DNA from: DAXETY01 sp051155755
GTDB lineage: Bacteria > Desulfobacterota > Desulfobacteria > Desulfobacterales > SG8-13
Length of the DNA: 64,000 nucleotides
Direction of reading: 5' to 3'
NCBI GenBank assembly: GCA_051155755.1
Contig: DAXETY010000035.1
Span: 44,290 to 108,289, forward strand
The notes under the pieces are model-generated. The model was not told the origin of the DNA, did not search any database, and saw nothing but the letters and a program-made list of their open reading frames with translations. The position numbers were made by a program, and so were the translations under genes. Shown here piece after piece: positions 49,676 through 57,806 of the stretch. How positions within the stretch are numbered: the first letter of the stretch is position 1; every line of letters starts with the position of its first letter.

Positions 49676-49720
49676 AACCAATCGAACCAATTCAACCAAT
49701 CGAACCATTTAAACCACATA
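49676..49720. repeat. Five 9-bp tandem repeats in the glt operon
   Basis: The unit AACCAATCG or AACCAATTC occurs in a row, with the fourth and fifth copies diverged (AACCATTTA, AACCACATA). The related ATTGGT segments at 49624-49639 are complementary to it with three mismatches in 16, so the transcript could fold. It fills most of the 113-bp gap between the two glt genes. Confidence 0.6.
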
Positions 49721-51349
49721 TTTGATCTGCAACCGCTCCGCTGCGTCCCGGTCGGCGATGCCCAGCGCATCGGACATGCCGACGGGCAGGGAAGTGGAAC
49801 GCCCCAGGGGCGCAACAATTTTCTTCAATTCGGTGTCGAAGCTCAGAAACACGTCCACCACCCGCTGGGCGACATCCTCGACGTCCAGACGCCGGTACAG
49901 ACGCGGATCCTGAGAGGTGATGCCCTTGGGACACAGGCCGACATTGCAGATGTTGCAGCGATCCGATTCGGATCCCACGCAGCCGGCCGCGGCCTGCATG
50001 ATGTATTTGCCGATCTGCACGCCGCTGGCGCCCAGCATGATCAGCGCCGCTGCGTTGGCCGCCAGATTGCCGCTCTTGCCTACACCGCCGCCGGCAAACA
50101 GCGGGATTTCGTTCTGCATGCCCACCTTAACCAGGTTGAGGTAACAATCCCGCAGATTGCTGGCGATCGGATGCCCCATGTGGTTCATCGAAACGTTGTA
50201 GGCCGCGCCGGTGCCGCCGTCCTCGCCGTCAATGGCCAGGCCGGCGGCATACGGATTGCGGGTCAGATTGTTGAGCACGGCCAGCGCGGTGGAGGTGCCT
50301 GAAATCTTGGGATAAACCGGCACCCGGAATCCCCAGGCCATGGACATGGACTGGATCATCTTGGCGACCGACTCCTCGATCGAATACTTGGTCTGGTGTG
50401 TCGGTGGACTCGGCAGGCTGACCCCTTCCGGAACGCCGCGGATGGCGGCGATCAGCTTGTTGACTTTGTACCACATGAGCAGGCCGCCGTCGCCCGGCTT
50501 GGCCCCCTGTCCGTACTTGATCTCGATTGCACAGGGATCTTCCTTCATTTCCGGTATGGCGTGAATGATTTCATCCCATCCGAAATAACCGCTGGCGATC
50601 TGCAAAATCACATATTTGAGGAAACGGCTGCGCAACAGTCGCGGCGGGCACCCACCCTCACCGGTGCAGATGCGAACCGGCATATGGAGCTCTTCGTTCA
50701 GATAGGCCACTCCCATCTGCAGGCCTTCCCACATGTTCGGTGACAGGGCCCCGAAAGACATGCCGCCGATCATCAGCGGATAGATCTCGCGCACGGGCGG
50801 AATCCAGCCATGTTCCCGGACATGCTGCAGGTTTAGTTCCGGGGGCAGCACCCGGCCGAGCAGGGTGCGCATTTCGAACTCGTGGCGTCCGGCATCCAGG
50901 GCCGGATCGGTGAGCATGGAGATCCGGATAAACTTGATCTGGTCCAGCACGCCGCCGGCCACGTTGCGGCGGCCGCCGCGCCGGCGGGGTTGTCCGCCGC
51001 GGTCTGCGTGATACTTGAGTTTGTCGGCCTCATCGCTGCGGATCGGAGTAATGGCGTCGTTGGGGCAGACCATGTTGCACATGGCACACCCGACGCAGCG
51101 GTAGGCCGGGTCGGTCTTCTGCCGAATGCCGTAGTAGAGTTTGTAAAGGTTTTCCGGAGGGCCGTTCTGATTCAGGCCCAGCGGCGGTTCCAGAATCCGC
51201 TTGCGAAAAACGCCCAGCTCGATGGCATGTACCGGGCAGACGGCCGTGCACTGTCCGCAGAGGGTGCATTTTTCCTTGTTCCAGAGAATCTGCCAGGGCA
51301 GATCCTTTACGCTGAGAGTGGAAGGGGTAACGGGTCGGTTTGAGAACAT
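49709..51349 (-). CDS. Glutamate synthase FMN (central) domain with N-terminal ferredoxin domain
   Basis: 546 residues. Residues 24-120 form a 2x[4Fe-4S] ferredoxin (C28, C31, C34, C38 in CTLCGQCTAVCP, and CVGCAMCNMVCP). The Glu_synthase FMN barrel follows (about 180-520), with IGGMSFGALS, EIKYGQGAKPGDGG, DGEDGGTGAA and the [3Fe-4S] motif CNICNVGLCPKG. It performs the reductive step of glutamate formation from 2-oxoglutarate and ammonia. It matches the archaeal-type GltB core. ATG 51349 has GGAGG seven bases upstream and overlaps the previous gene by 43 bp. Confidence 0.92.
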   Translation of the reverse strand: MFSNRPVTPSTLSVKDLPWQILWNKEKCTLCGQCTAVCPVHAIELGVFRKRILEPPLGLNQNGPPENLYKLYYGIRQKTDPAYRCVGCAMCNMVCPNDAITPIRSDEADKLKYHADRGGQPRRRGGRRNVAGGVLDQIKFIRISMLTDPALDAGRHEFEMRTLLGRVLPPELNLQHVREHGWIPPVREIYPLMIGGMSFGALSPNMWEGLQMGVAYLNEELHMPVRICTGEGGCPPRLLRSRFLKYVILQIASGYFGWDEIIHAIPEMKEDPCAIEIKYGQGAKPGDGGLLMWYKVNKLIAAIRGVPEGVSLPSPPTHQTKYSIEESVAKMIQSMSMAWGFRVPVYPKISGTSTALAVLNNLTRNPYAAGLAIDGEDGGTGAAYNVSMNHMGHPIASNLRDCYLNLVKVGMQNEIPLFAGGGVGKSGNLAANAAALIMLGASGVQIGKYIMQAAAGCVGSESDRCNICNVGLCPKGITSQDPRLYRRLDVEDVAQRVVDVFLSFDTELKKIVAPLGRSTSLPVGMSDALGIADRDAAERLQIKYVV

Positions 51350-52443
51350 ATGCGAACCTCCTGGCGATCCGGACCCACGACCACGGTATCCAGATGCATC
51401 GGTTGAAAATCCTCGCGTTTGTCGCGATAGGGAATAACGGCGTCCAGCCCGCAAATTTCCGAAGAAAACGCGTACATACCTGGCTTGCCGCCGACCACCC
51501 CCGGTCGCAGCTTCTTGCGGTCCTGCACCATGAACAGGCTGTGATCCGGCAGGCAGCCGATGACCATGTTGGGGCCGTCGATGATCAACCGCCGGCAGGA
51601 GCGCTTGAGATGGCGGAGAAACTCGGCATCGGGATGATTGTTTAAATCATCGTCCTGCAGGGGCGTGATGATGTGTTTGTAGGATTCGATTCCCAATCCA
51701 AGCCGGGTCACCATGAAGTGCAGGATGTGAGTGAAAACCTCCGAGTCGGATTGATAGCCGGTGTAGCCCTGAAATCCGCGGGAAGACAGGTATTCCTTGA
51801 TCGGTACGAAGGCCGTGTTTTCCCCGTTGGTCATCGTGGCGTACCCCTGGATGAAGAAGGGGTGGCAGGCGTACAGGTTGATGGCGTAATTGGTATTTTG
51901 CCGGCCTTGCGCCATGATCACCCGGGCATGCAGGTCTTGCCGGTCGAATCCCAGATAGCGGGCCACCTGCATCGGATCGCCGATCTCCTTGATCATGATG
52001 ACGTCGGGCCAGAAGGAGAAGACGATCATGTCGTTTTTCTCCTCGCCCATGCGCCGCAGTCGCAGCCGCAGCCGGACCAGAAGATCATAGAGTTCTTCAC
52101 GACTGAAGTCTTCCCACTCTTCGGGATACTCGTAAGCCCGGATCAGGTATACGTCCCGGCGCGGAATCCCCGGAGGCGTCGTTTTCGGCACCTTGATGGT
52201 GATTTTGTACTTGGTCATAAAACCCAGATCCATCATGAATGCGTCCAGCCGCTTGAGCCCTTCTTCGGTAAAAATCCCCGACAGAATCGGTGCTTCCTTT
52301 ATGTCTTCGAACGGCCCGGCCAGGTCCCGCAGAAAGAGGCCGACACCGGAGCCGTCATGACCTTCGCGCATGACGTCCAGGGCTTCCAGGGCCACAATCG
52401 GAGAGACCGGCTCCTGACTGGTGATGGCAAATAAGCGACACAT
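51307..52443 (-). CDS. Glutamate synthase glutaminase (class II amidotransferase) subunit
   Basis: 378 residues. The nucleophile is Cys2 (MCRLFAIT), with no propeptide beyond Met1, and later GATase-II motifs include MTNGENTAF and YTGYQSDSEVF. It corresponds to the N-terminal amidotransferase domain of bacterial GltB, here a separate protein. It releases ammonia from glutamine for the FMN subunit encoded downstream. ATG 52443 has AAGGAG six bases upstream. A continuation of the frame to 52587 is not supported. Confidence 0.9.
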   Translation of the reverse strand: MCRLFAITSQEPVSPIVALEALDVMREGHDGSGVGLFLRDLAGPFEDIKEAPILSGIFTEEGLKRLDAFMMDLGFMTKYKITIKVPKTTPPGIPRRDVYLIRAYEYPEEWEDFSREELYDLLVRLRLRLRRMGEEKNDMIVFSFWPDVIMIKEIGDPMQVARYLGFDRQDLHARVIMAQGRQNTNYAINLYACHPFFIQGYATMTNGENTAFVPIKEYLSSRGFQGYTGYQSDSEVFTHILHFMVTRLGLGIESYKHIITPLQDDDLNNHPDAEFLRHLKRSCRRLIIDGPNMVIGCLPDHSLFMVQDRKKLRPGVVGGKPGMYAFSSEICGLDAVIPYRDKREDFQPMHLDTVVVGPDRQEVRICSQTDPLPLPLSA

Positions 52444-52735
52444 ATCCGACTCCTTATCGTTGCCGATAAAATTGCTGATTTCCGCTGAATTTGACCGATT
52501 TTCGGGACAGCCGATCCGGTGCCGTTCCGTCTTCCGGCGGGCAGAGCCCCGGAAAAGAAATCTTCCGCTGTAACCGGCGCTGCGCAACGGTTTTCAAGGC
52601 CGCTGATGCGAATGGATCGGCAAGGCCTCTGTTAGGTCGCGGATTGTTCCGGGTGAAATCGGGGTGGTTCCGCACCGCAGTAAATCGGAGGAAGGACCCC
52701 GCCGGGCTACCGGAAACGCCCGGTCGGAATTGATT

Positions 52736-52765
52736 TATATAAAAGGAAAAAAGTCCTTTTGTCAA
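52736..52765 (-). promoter_or_regulatory. Sigma-70 promoter of the glutamate synthase operon
   Basis: On the minus strand, consensus TTGACA (52760-52765), an 18-bp spacer and TATATA (52736-52741). The first glt start is 293 bases downstream. Confidence 0.6.
52741..52760. promoter_or_regulatory. Inverted repeat in the glt promoter spacer, candidate operator
   Basis: AAAAGGA and TCCTTTT flank a 6-bp centre, placing a 20-bp dyad exactly between the -10 and -35 boxes. A repressor bound here would block RNA polymerase. The binding protein is unknown. Confidence 0.45.
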
Positions 52766-53357
52766 ACCGGTTCCGAGACGAGTGTTCTGTAAGTGCTCCT
52801 TATTTTTTTGTCCGGCAGCCACCGGATGGCATGCCTCAGATTCCGCCGGCGCAGATCGGTTTTATCGGTTTTATTCATCGCCGGAGTCGGTTCAGCCGGC
52901 ATATGTCACGCAAAAGATTTAGTCTGGCTAACAAAAATTGGCTGCCGACAATCACCACGGGCAATGATTCACATTTTTTTGAACCGAATTCAGGTTCAAA
53001 CCAAACGGAGCGCTTTGCAAGGACCCCAAAGGCCCATTAGAACCTTCGCAACAGATGTGCCAGAAATGGATTATAGAAAAAGCTATAAATTACAGATTAT
53101 TAAAAAGATTTCACTGGGTTGCTTCGTCCGGAAAGAGACAAAATTGTCGTTTTTTGCGCTGCCGATGTTACAAAAGTGTTAGCACGGGAAGCGGGGTTTT
53201 GGGCGCCTCTTTCTCGGCAGTGCAATGATGTTTCTTTGGAAAACGGCGGTTTCGGCAAAAAAGCCTTCGGGCCTCCATCACAGTAAAGATTCTGTCAAAT
53301 CGGGCGATAATAAGCTCAGAAAAAAGCCCGGGTCGGCTGCCGCGGGCCGGAAGTCGG

Positions 53358-53386
53358 TTGATTTTTGCCCCCGGATACGGTATTTT
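53358..53386 (+). promoter_or_regulatory. Candidate sigma-70 promoter of the 53482 gene
   Basis: TTGATT (53358-53363), a 17-bp spacer and TATTTT (53381-53386), about 95 bp before the start. Confidence 0.35.
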
Positions 53387-53481
53387 TATAAGTTCAACCA
53401 TACGGATCAATCGGTGCGGTTTGCCGCCCCGGAACCGGTTCGGTTTGCGTTGCCGATCACCGTATCTTTGGAGAAAATCTC

Positions 53482-54213
53482 ATGGGTTTGAAGCTCAGCA
53501 TGACCATCGAAGGAGCCCGCGCCATCGATAACGGGGTATGGAAAGCCCGCCTGGAACCCGAAGAAGTTGCCACCCTGGGAGAATGCAAATCCAAGACCGG
53601 CCCTTACAGCGTGCTGCTGCTCGAGTCGGCCATCGAATACAACCCCGAACACGCTTCACTTACCTTCGACCCGAACGCAACCCGGCTGTTGAATGTCGGC
53701 AGCACCGCCCAGATCCTGGTGTTGAGCCATTCGAATTCCGCGAAATCGGTTTCGAAAGCCGGGTCACCTGCACCGGTCAATGCGGCTTCCGCTCCCGCAG
53801 CCGGGGGCCGGACAACCGCGTCTTCGGAAAAATCCAGCTGTGCCCAGTTGCCATCCTCGGGCTTGACGACCGGCGATAAGCTCTTTCTCAGCGAATTGCC
53901 TCCCGATCTCCGAGACCTGGGGGAAAACCTGATGACGCAAGTGCGCAGCCACTTTCCCGGCGAGCTTTGCTTTGAACCCCGCTCGGCCAAGTTTGATGAA
54001 ACACCGAACATTTTCTGGACGGTCAAAATTCTACCCCATGAAAAAGCCCTTCGAATCACCGTTCGCGGCAAGGCGGAATCCTTCCCCAATGATGCGGGCA
54101 TCGAGCTGAAGCAGGACAAATACGGCTACTCCGCCTTTCTGCTTGTTCGACCGAGCCAGGTTTCGGCAGCCATGCGCATACTCGCCCAGGGCAAAAAGAA
54201 CATGCAGCTGTAA
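53482..54213 (+). CDS. Hypothetical protein, two-domain
   Basis: 243 residues, no family recognised. Residues about 1-85 are a compact beta-rich region, then an Ala/Ser/Pro/Gly-rich linker (about 85-130), then a C-terminal alpha/beta domain (about 130-243) that starts LSELPPDLRDLGENLMTQV and ends with a short helix and a lysine tail. No signal peptide, membrane helix or catalytic motif is seen, so it is probably cytoplasmic. GGAGA lies eight bases before ATG 53482. It is 157 bp upstream of glnE on the same strand, which could be chance. Confidence 0.75.
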   Translation: MGLKLSMTIEGARAIDNGVWKARLEPEEVATLGECKSKTGPYSVLLLESAIEYNPEHASLTFDPNATRLLNVGSTAQILVLSHSNSAKSVSKAGSPAPVNAASAPAAGGRTTASSEKSSCAQLPSSGLTTGDKLFLSELPPDLRDLGENLMTQVRSHFPGELCFEPRSAKFDETPNIFWTVKILPHEKALRITVRGKAESFPNDAGIELKQDKYGYSAFLLVRPSQVSAAMRILAQGKKNMQL

Positions 54214-54370
54214 CGGCCATGCAGCCATTCAACAACGTTTACCCCGTCACCTTTCTTTCTCAGGCTCAGCCGGCCGGGTTGCCACTTGCCGGTTGCCGCA
54301 AATGAGCGGGCTGGAAAGCGGTCAATGAGAATGATGACACTTTTTATCGCAGACGTCTTCGCAGATCACC

Positions 54371-57229
54371 ATGTGCCCCGATGAAGCCTTCCAGGCCCGC
54401 GGGCAGGCTTTGCAGGCTGCCGCGGAATCCGCCGGCACGCCGATGCCGGAAATTCCCGAGATCCGTGAAACCGCCGCAACCGTTTTTGCCTGGAGCCGCT
54501 TCGTCTATGAAAATTGCCGGCGATCCCCCTTGCTGCTTCCCGATTTGGCGGTCAGCGGGGATCTGCTGCGGCCGTACCCGGAGGGCGGCTATCGGCAAAA
54601 ATTGGAATCCTGGACGCAGGCAGTGACAGACGAAAGCCGGATGGCGTCCCGGTTGAGACGGTTTCGAAACCGCGAAATGGTTCGGATTGCCTGGAGAGAC
54701 CTGTGCCGCTGGGCCGATTTGCAGGAAACCATGGCCGAGTTGACGGCGCTGGCTGAGGCGCTCATCGATCGAGCGGTTGAATTTCTGCACGGCCGCCTGG
54801 TCGACCGCTACGGGACGCCGACGGCTTCGGGCGGCGCCGAGCAGCAGCTGGTGGTCATCGGCATGGGGAAACTCGGCGGTGGCGAACTGAATTTCTCCTC
54901 CGATATCGACCTGATTTTCGCTTACCCCGAACGCGGGCAGACCTGCGATGCAGCCGATCCGGTCAGCAACGATGAATTTTTCAATCGACTCTGCCGCAAT
55001 CTGCTGCAGCTTTTCGGCAAAACAACCCCGGATGGTTTCGTCTATCGGGTCGACATGCGGTTGCGCCCCTTTGGAGAGAACGGGCCGCTGGTAATGAACT
55101 TCGACGCCATGGAGCAGTATTATCACTATCAGGGCCGCGAGTGGGAGCGCTACGCCTGGATCAAGGCTCGCGAAGTCGGCGGCGATCGTCGGGCCGGCCG
55201 GATTTTGCTGGAACGGCTGAATCCATTCGTGTACCGGAGATATCTGGACTTCGGCGCTTTCGAATCATTGCGTGAAATGAAACGTAAAATCGAGTTGGAG
55301 GTCAGGCGCAAAGGGTTGCAGGACGACATTAAAATCGGCCGGGGCGGCATCCGGGAAATCGAATTTTTCGGGCAGGTCTTTCAGCTGATCCGCGGCGGCG
55401 TAAGCCCGGTGCTTCAGCAGCAAGGCATCGAGACGGTCCTGCCGGAAATCGCCCGGGAAAAACTGGTCCCCGAAGCGGTGTGCGGCGAGCTTCAGGACGC
55501 CTACCGCTTTTTGCGGCGTTTGGAGCATCGCCTGCAGGAATATGACGACCAGCAGACGCATCGGCTACCGTCCGATGCGACCATGCGCAAACGCCTGGCC
55601 CAAAGCATGGACTTTGTCGACGAATCCGAATTTACCGAAGCGCTGAAAGCGCACCGCGAAAGGGTTCATCATCATTTTTCGATGTTGCTGGGCGCCGGCG
55701 CCTTGGAAGTATCGACCCATCCGCATCTGCAAACACTGGCCGCTGTCTGGCGGCAGGAGATCGAACCCGACCGAATGCAGGCGGCCCTGCATGCAGCCGG
55801 TTTCGAACCGGCGGCGGAAGCCCTGCGGCTGCTGTTGCACTTGCGTGGTTCCGTAAAGCGCGGTGCGCTGGGTCGCGAGGGGCGCCGGCGGCTGGACCGC
55901 CTGATGCCACAGGTTTTGCAATCAGCCGGCCGAAGCGACACCCCGTTGGACACCCTGGAGCGCATCGTCGAACTGATCGAAGCCATCGGCGGAAGGGCCG
56001 CCTACCTGGCATTGCTGGTGGAATATCCGGACAGTCTGGACCACCTGGTCCGCCTGATGGAGGCCAGTCCCTGGATTGCCCGTTTTCTCACCCGCCATCC
56101 GGTGTTGCTGGACGAATTGCTCGATTCCCGCACGTTGTACGCGCCACCGGGCAGACCGGAATTGGAACGGGAACTGTCCCAGCGGTTCGAAGCACTGCCC
56201 GACGATCTGGAAACCCGGATGGATGCCCTGCGGGTGTTCAAACAGGTCAATGTGCTGCGGGTGGCTGCCGCCGACGTCACCGAAGTGCTGCCGCTGATGC
56301 GCGTCAGCGATCGTCTCTCCGATATCGCCGAAGTGGTGCTGGAACAGGCGCTTGAAATGGCCTGGCGTCATCTGGTCGCCAAGCACGGAAAACCGCGCTG
56401 CAACATCGGCAGCTTGTGTCTCGACCGCGGTTTTGCCGTGATCGCTTACGGCAAGCTCGGAGGCCTCGAGTTGGGCTATGGCAGTGATCTGGACCTGGTT
56501 TTCATCCACGCCGCCGCTGCCGGTGAGACCGCGGCAGCGCAGAACACCCTGGACAACCGCCAGTTTTTTGCACGCCTGGGTCAACGCGTGATTCACATTC
56601 TCACCGCCCACACCCGGGCCGGCATCCTGTATGAGGCCGATATGCGTCTGCGTCCCAGCGGCAGTTCCGGAATCCTGGTCAGTCATATCGACGGGTTCCG
56701 TGAATACCAGCAAAAATCCGCCTGGAGCTGGGAGCACCAGGCCCTGATTCGCGCGCGACCGGTCGGCGGCGATCGGCGCCTGCAGGATCAATTCCGCTCG
56801 GTCCGCAGTGAAATTCTATCCGCATCCCGTGACCCGCATCAACTGCGCCGCGACGTTCTGGACATGCGGTCCCGCATGCGGCATGAACTGTTGAAAAACG
56901 ATGCGCAGTTTTTCGATATCAAGCAGGGCCACGGCGGCATTGTCGACATTGAATTTCTGGTTCAGTACCTGGTTCTCGCCCATGCCCACCGAAACCCGGC
57001 GCTGCTGCAGTGGACCGACAACGTACGCCTGATTCAGACGCTGATGGAAACCGGCATCATGGATGAAATCGATGCCCACATTCTAAAGCACGCCTACCTG
57101 GTCTATCGTGCCGTGTCCCACAAGCGCAGCCTGCAGGAGCAGCCGGCCCGTGTGGCGGCAGACCGCTTTGCGCTGCTGCGTCGACGCGTGAGTGAAATCT
57201 GGGATCACTACATGGAAATTGGGCCCTGA
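54371..57229 (+). CDS. glnE: Bifunctional glutamine synthetase adenylyltransferase/deadenylase
   Basis: 952 residues, the standard GlnE length. Two nucleotidyltransferase domains carry GMGKLGGGELNFSSDIDLIF (about 165-184, deadenylase half) and AYGKLGGLELGYGSDLDLVF (about 692-711, adenylylase half). The enzyme adds or removes AMP on a Tyr of glutamine synthetase under PII control. The target GlnA encoded at 62326-63738 keeps that Tyr (residue 398). ATG 54371 lacks a strong ribosome-binding site. Confidence 0.95.
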   Translation: MCPDEAFQARGQALQAAAESAGTPMPEIPEIRETAATVFAWSRFVYENCRRSPLLLPDLAVSGDLLRPYPEGGYRQKLESWTQAVTDESRMASRLRRFRNREMVRIAWRDLCRWADLQETMAELTALAEALIDRAVEFLHGRLVDRYGTPTASGGAEQQLVVIGMGKLGGGELNFSSDIDLIFAYPERGQTCDAADPVSNDEFFNRLCRNLLQLFGKTTPDGFVYRVDMRLRPFGENGPLVMNFDAMEQYYHYQGREWERYAWIKAREVGGDRRAGRILLERLNPFVYRRYLDFGAFESLREMKRKIELEVRRKGLQDDIKIGRGGIREIEFFGQVFQLIRGGVSPVLQQQGIETVLPEIAREKLVPEAVCGELQDAYRFLRRLEHRLQEYDDQQTHRLPSDATMRKRLAQSMDFVDESEFTEALKAHRERVHHHFSMLLGAGALEVSTHPHLQTLAAVWRQEIEPDRMQAALHAAGFEPAAEALRLLLHLRGSVKRGALGREGRRRLDRLMPQVLQSAGRSDTPLDTLERIVELIEAIGGRAAYLALLVEYPDSLDHLVRLMEASPWIARFLTRHPVLLDELLDSRTLYAPPGRPELERELSQRFEALPDDLETRMDALRVFKQVNVLRVAAADVTEVLPLMRVSDRLSDIAEVVLEQALEMAWRHLVAKHGKPRCNIGSLCLDRGFAVIAYGKLGGLELGYGSDLDLVFIHAAAAGETAAAQNTLDNRQFFARLGQRVIHILTAHTRAGILYEADMRLRPSGSSGILVSHIDGFREYQQKSAWSWEHQALIRARPVGGDRRLQDQFRSVRSEILSASRDPHQLRRDVLDMRSRMRHELLKNDAQFFDIKQGHGGIVDIEFLVQYLVLAHAHRNPALLQWTDNVRLIQTLMETGIMDEIDAHILKHAYLVYRAVSHKRSLQEQPARVAADRFALLRRRVSEIWDHYMEIGP

Positions 57230-57806
57230 TCCAGTCCGGATATCCGCGCAGCCCTTCCGAAAATCCATCCCCCTTTGCGATCGAACCGAAGACCGGCCGG
57301 CCCCGAAGTCGAAGTATGCTTACTTGGGGCTCGTCCCACCGGCGACTTTCGATTTTCGACCGGGTGAAGGGTGTTCCTTTTATCTCTGATTCCGGTACGC
57401 ACCCGCGCGGTTCGATTCTCGACCGAAATTACATTTTTGTAGTTACTAAACCACTGATTATACAGTTTATTTATTTTTACTAATTTGCAGATTTATTTTT
57501 CGATTTTCAGGCTCAGATAGGAAGGTAGAAAATAGAACTGAATGATGAAACATATATCAATATACAAATATGTATGTTATTTCGGAAACAATTTACAGAA
57601 ATGTCGTTCCTGAGGGCCGGGAATAAACCCTCCCCAGCCGGCCAGCTATTTGATTCGACTAAAAATTATGCCCGAGGACGCTAACTGGCACGTCGGTTGC
57701 AGAGCTTTGCAGCACCCGGACGCGAATCACGGCGGTGTGCCGGGCTCATGCCCTGCGGTGTGCGGCCCGTTTTCCGAACCGTTGAACGAATCGAAGCTTA
57801 TTCCGC
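57230..57806. other. 577-bp AT-rich region upstream of glnD
   Basis: It holds the sigma-54 promoter at 57686-57701, listed separately. Upstream, about 57420-57600 is markedly AT-rich, with the imperfect dyad ACATA-N14-TATGT near 57549-57572, a plausible activator or IHF region. A GGCCGG/CCGGCC stem lies at 57615-57643. No gene is supported. Confidence 0.5.
57686..57701 (+). promoter_or_regulatory. Sigma-54 (RpoN) promoter of glnD and downstream nitrogen genes
   Basis: TGGCACG-N4-TTGCA reads TGGCACGTCGGTTGCA, matching the sigma-54 consensus at every fixed position. The -24 GG is at 57687-57688 and the -12 GC at 57699-57700, so transcription should begin near 57712, about 95 bases before the glnD ATG. 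Confidence 0.85.

Larger units (their letters stand above)
52444..53481. other. 1.04-kb intergenic region before the glutamate synthase operon
   Basis: It contains a sigma-70 promoter for the glt operon (52736-52765), which leaves a leader of about 285 nt that has several GC-rich stem candidates but no riboswitch I can name. A plus-strand promoter candidate lies near 53358-53386. Open frames at 52793-53182 (plus) and 52454-52822 (minus) have no family match or credible start, and I do not call them genes. The stretch 53040-53170 is AT-rich. Confidence 0.5.

Noticed and set aside
52454..52822. 122-codon minus-strand frame upstream of the glutaminase subunit gene
   Set aside because: It runs across the glt promoter and leader and resembles no protein.
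52793..53182. 129-codon plus-strand frame with a signal-peptide-like beginning
   Set aside because: No ribosome-binding site or family match, and composition changes along the frame; it probably arises by chance in a regulatory region.
57405..57425. GGTTCGATTCT, resembling a tRNA T-loop
   Set aside because: No acceptor, D or anticodon arms can be formed around it.
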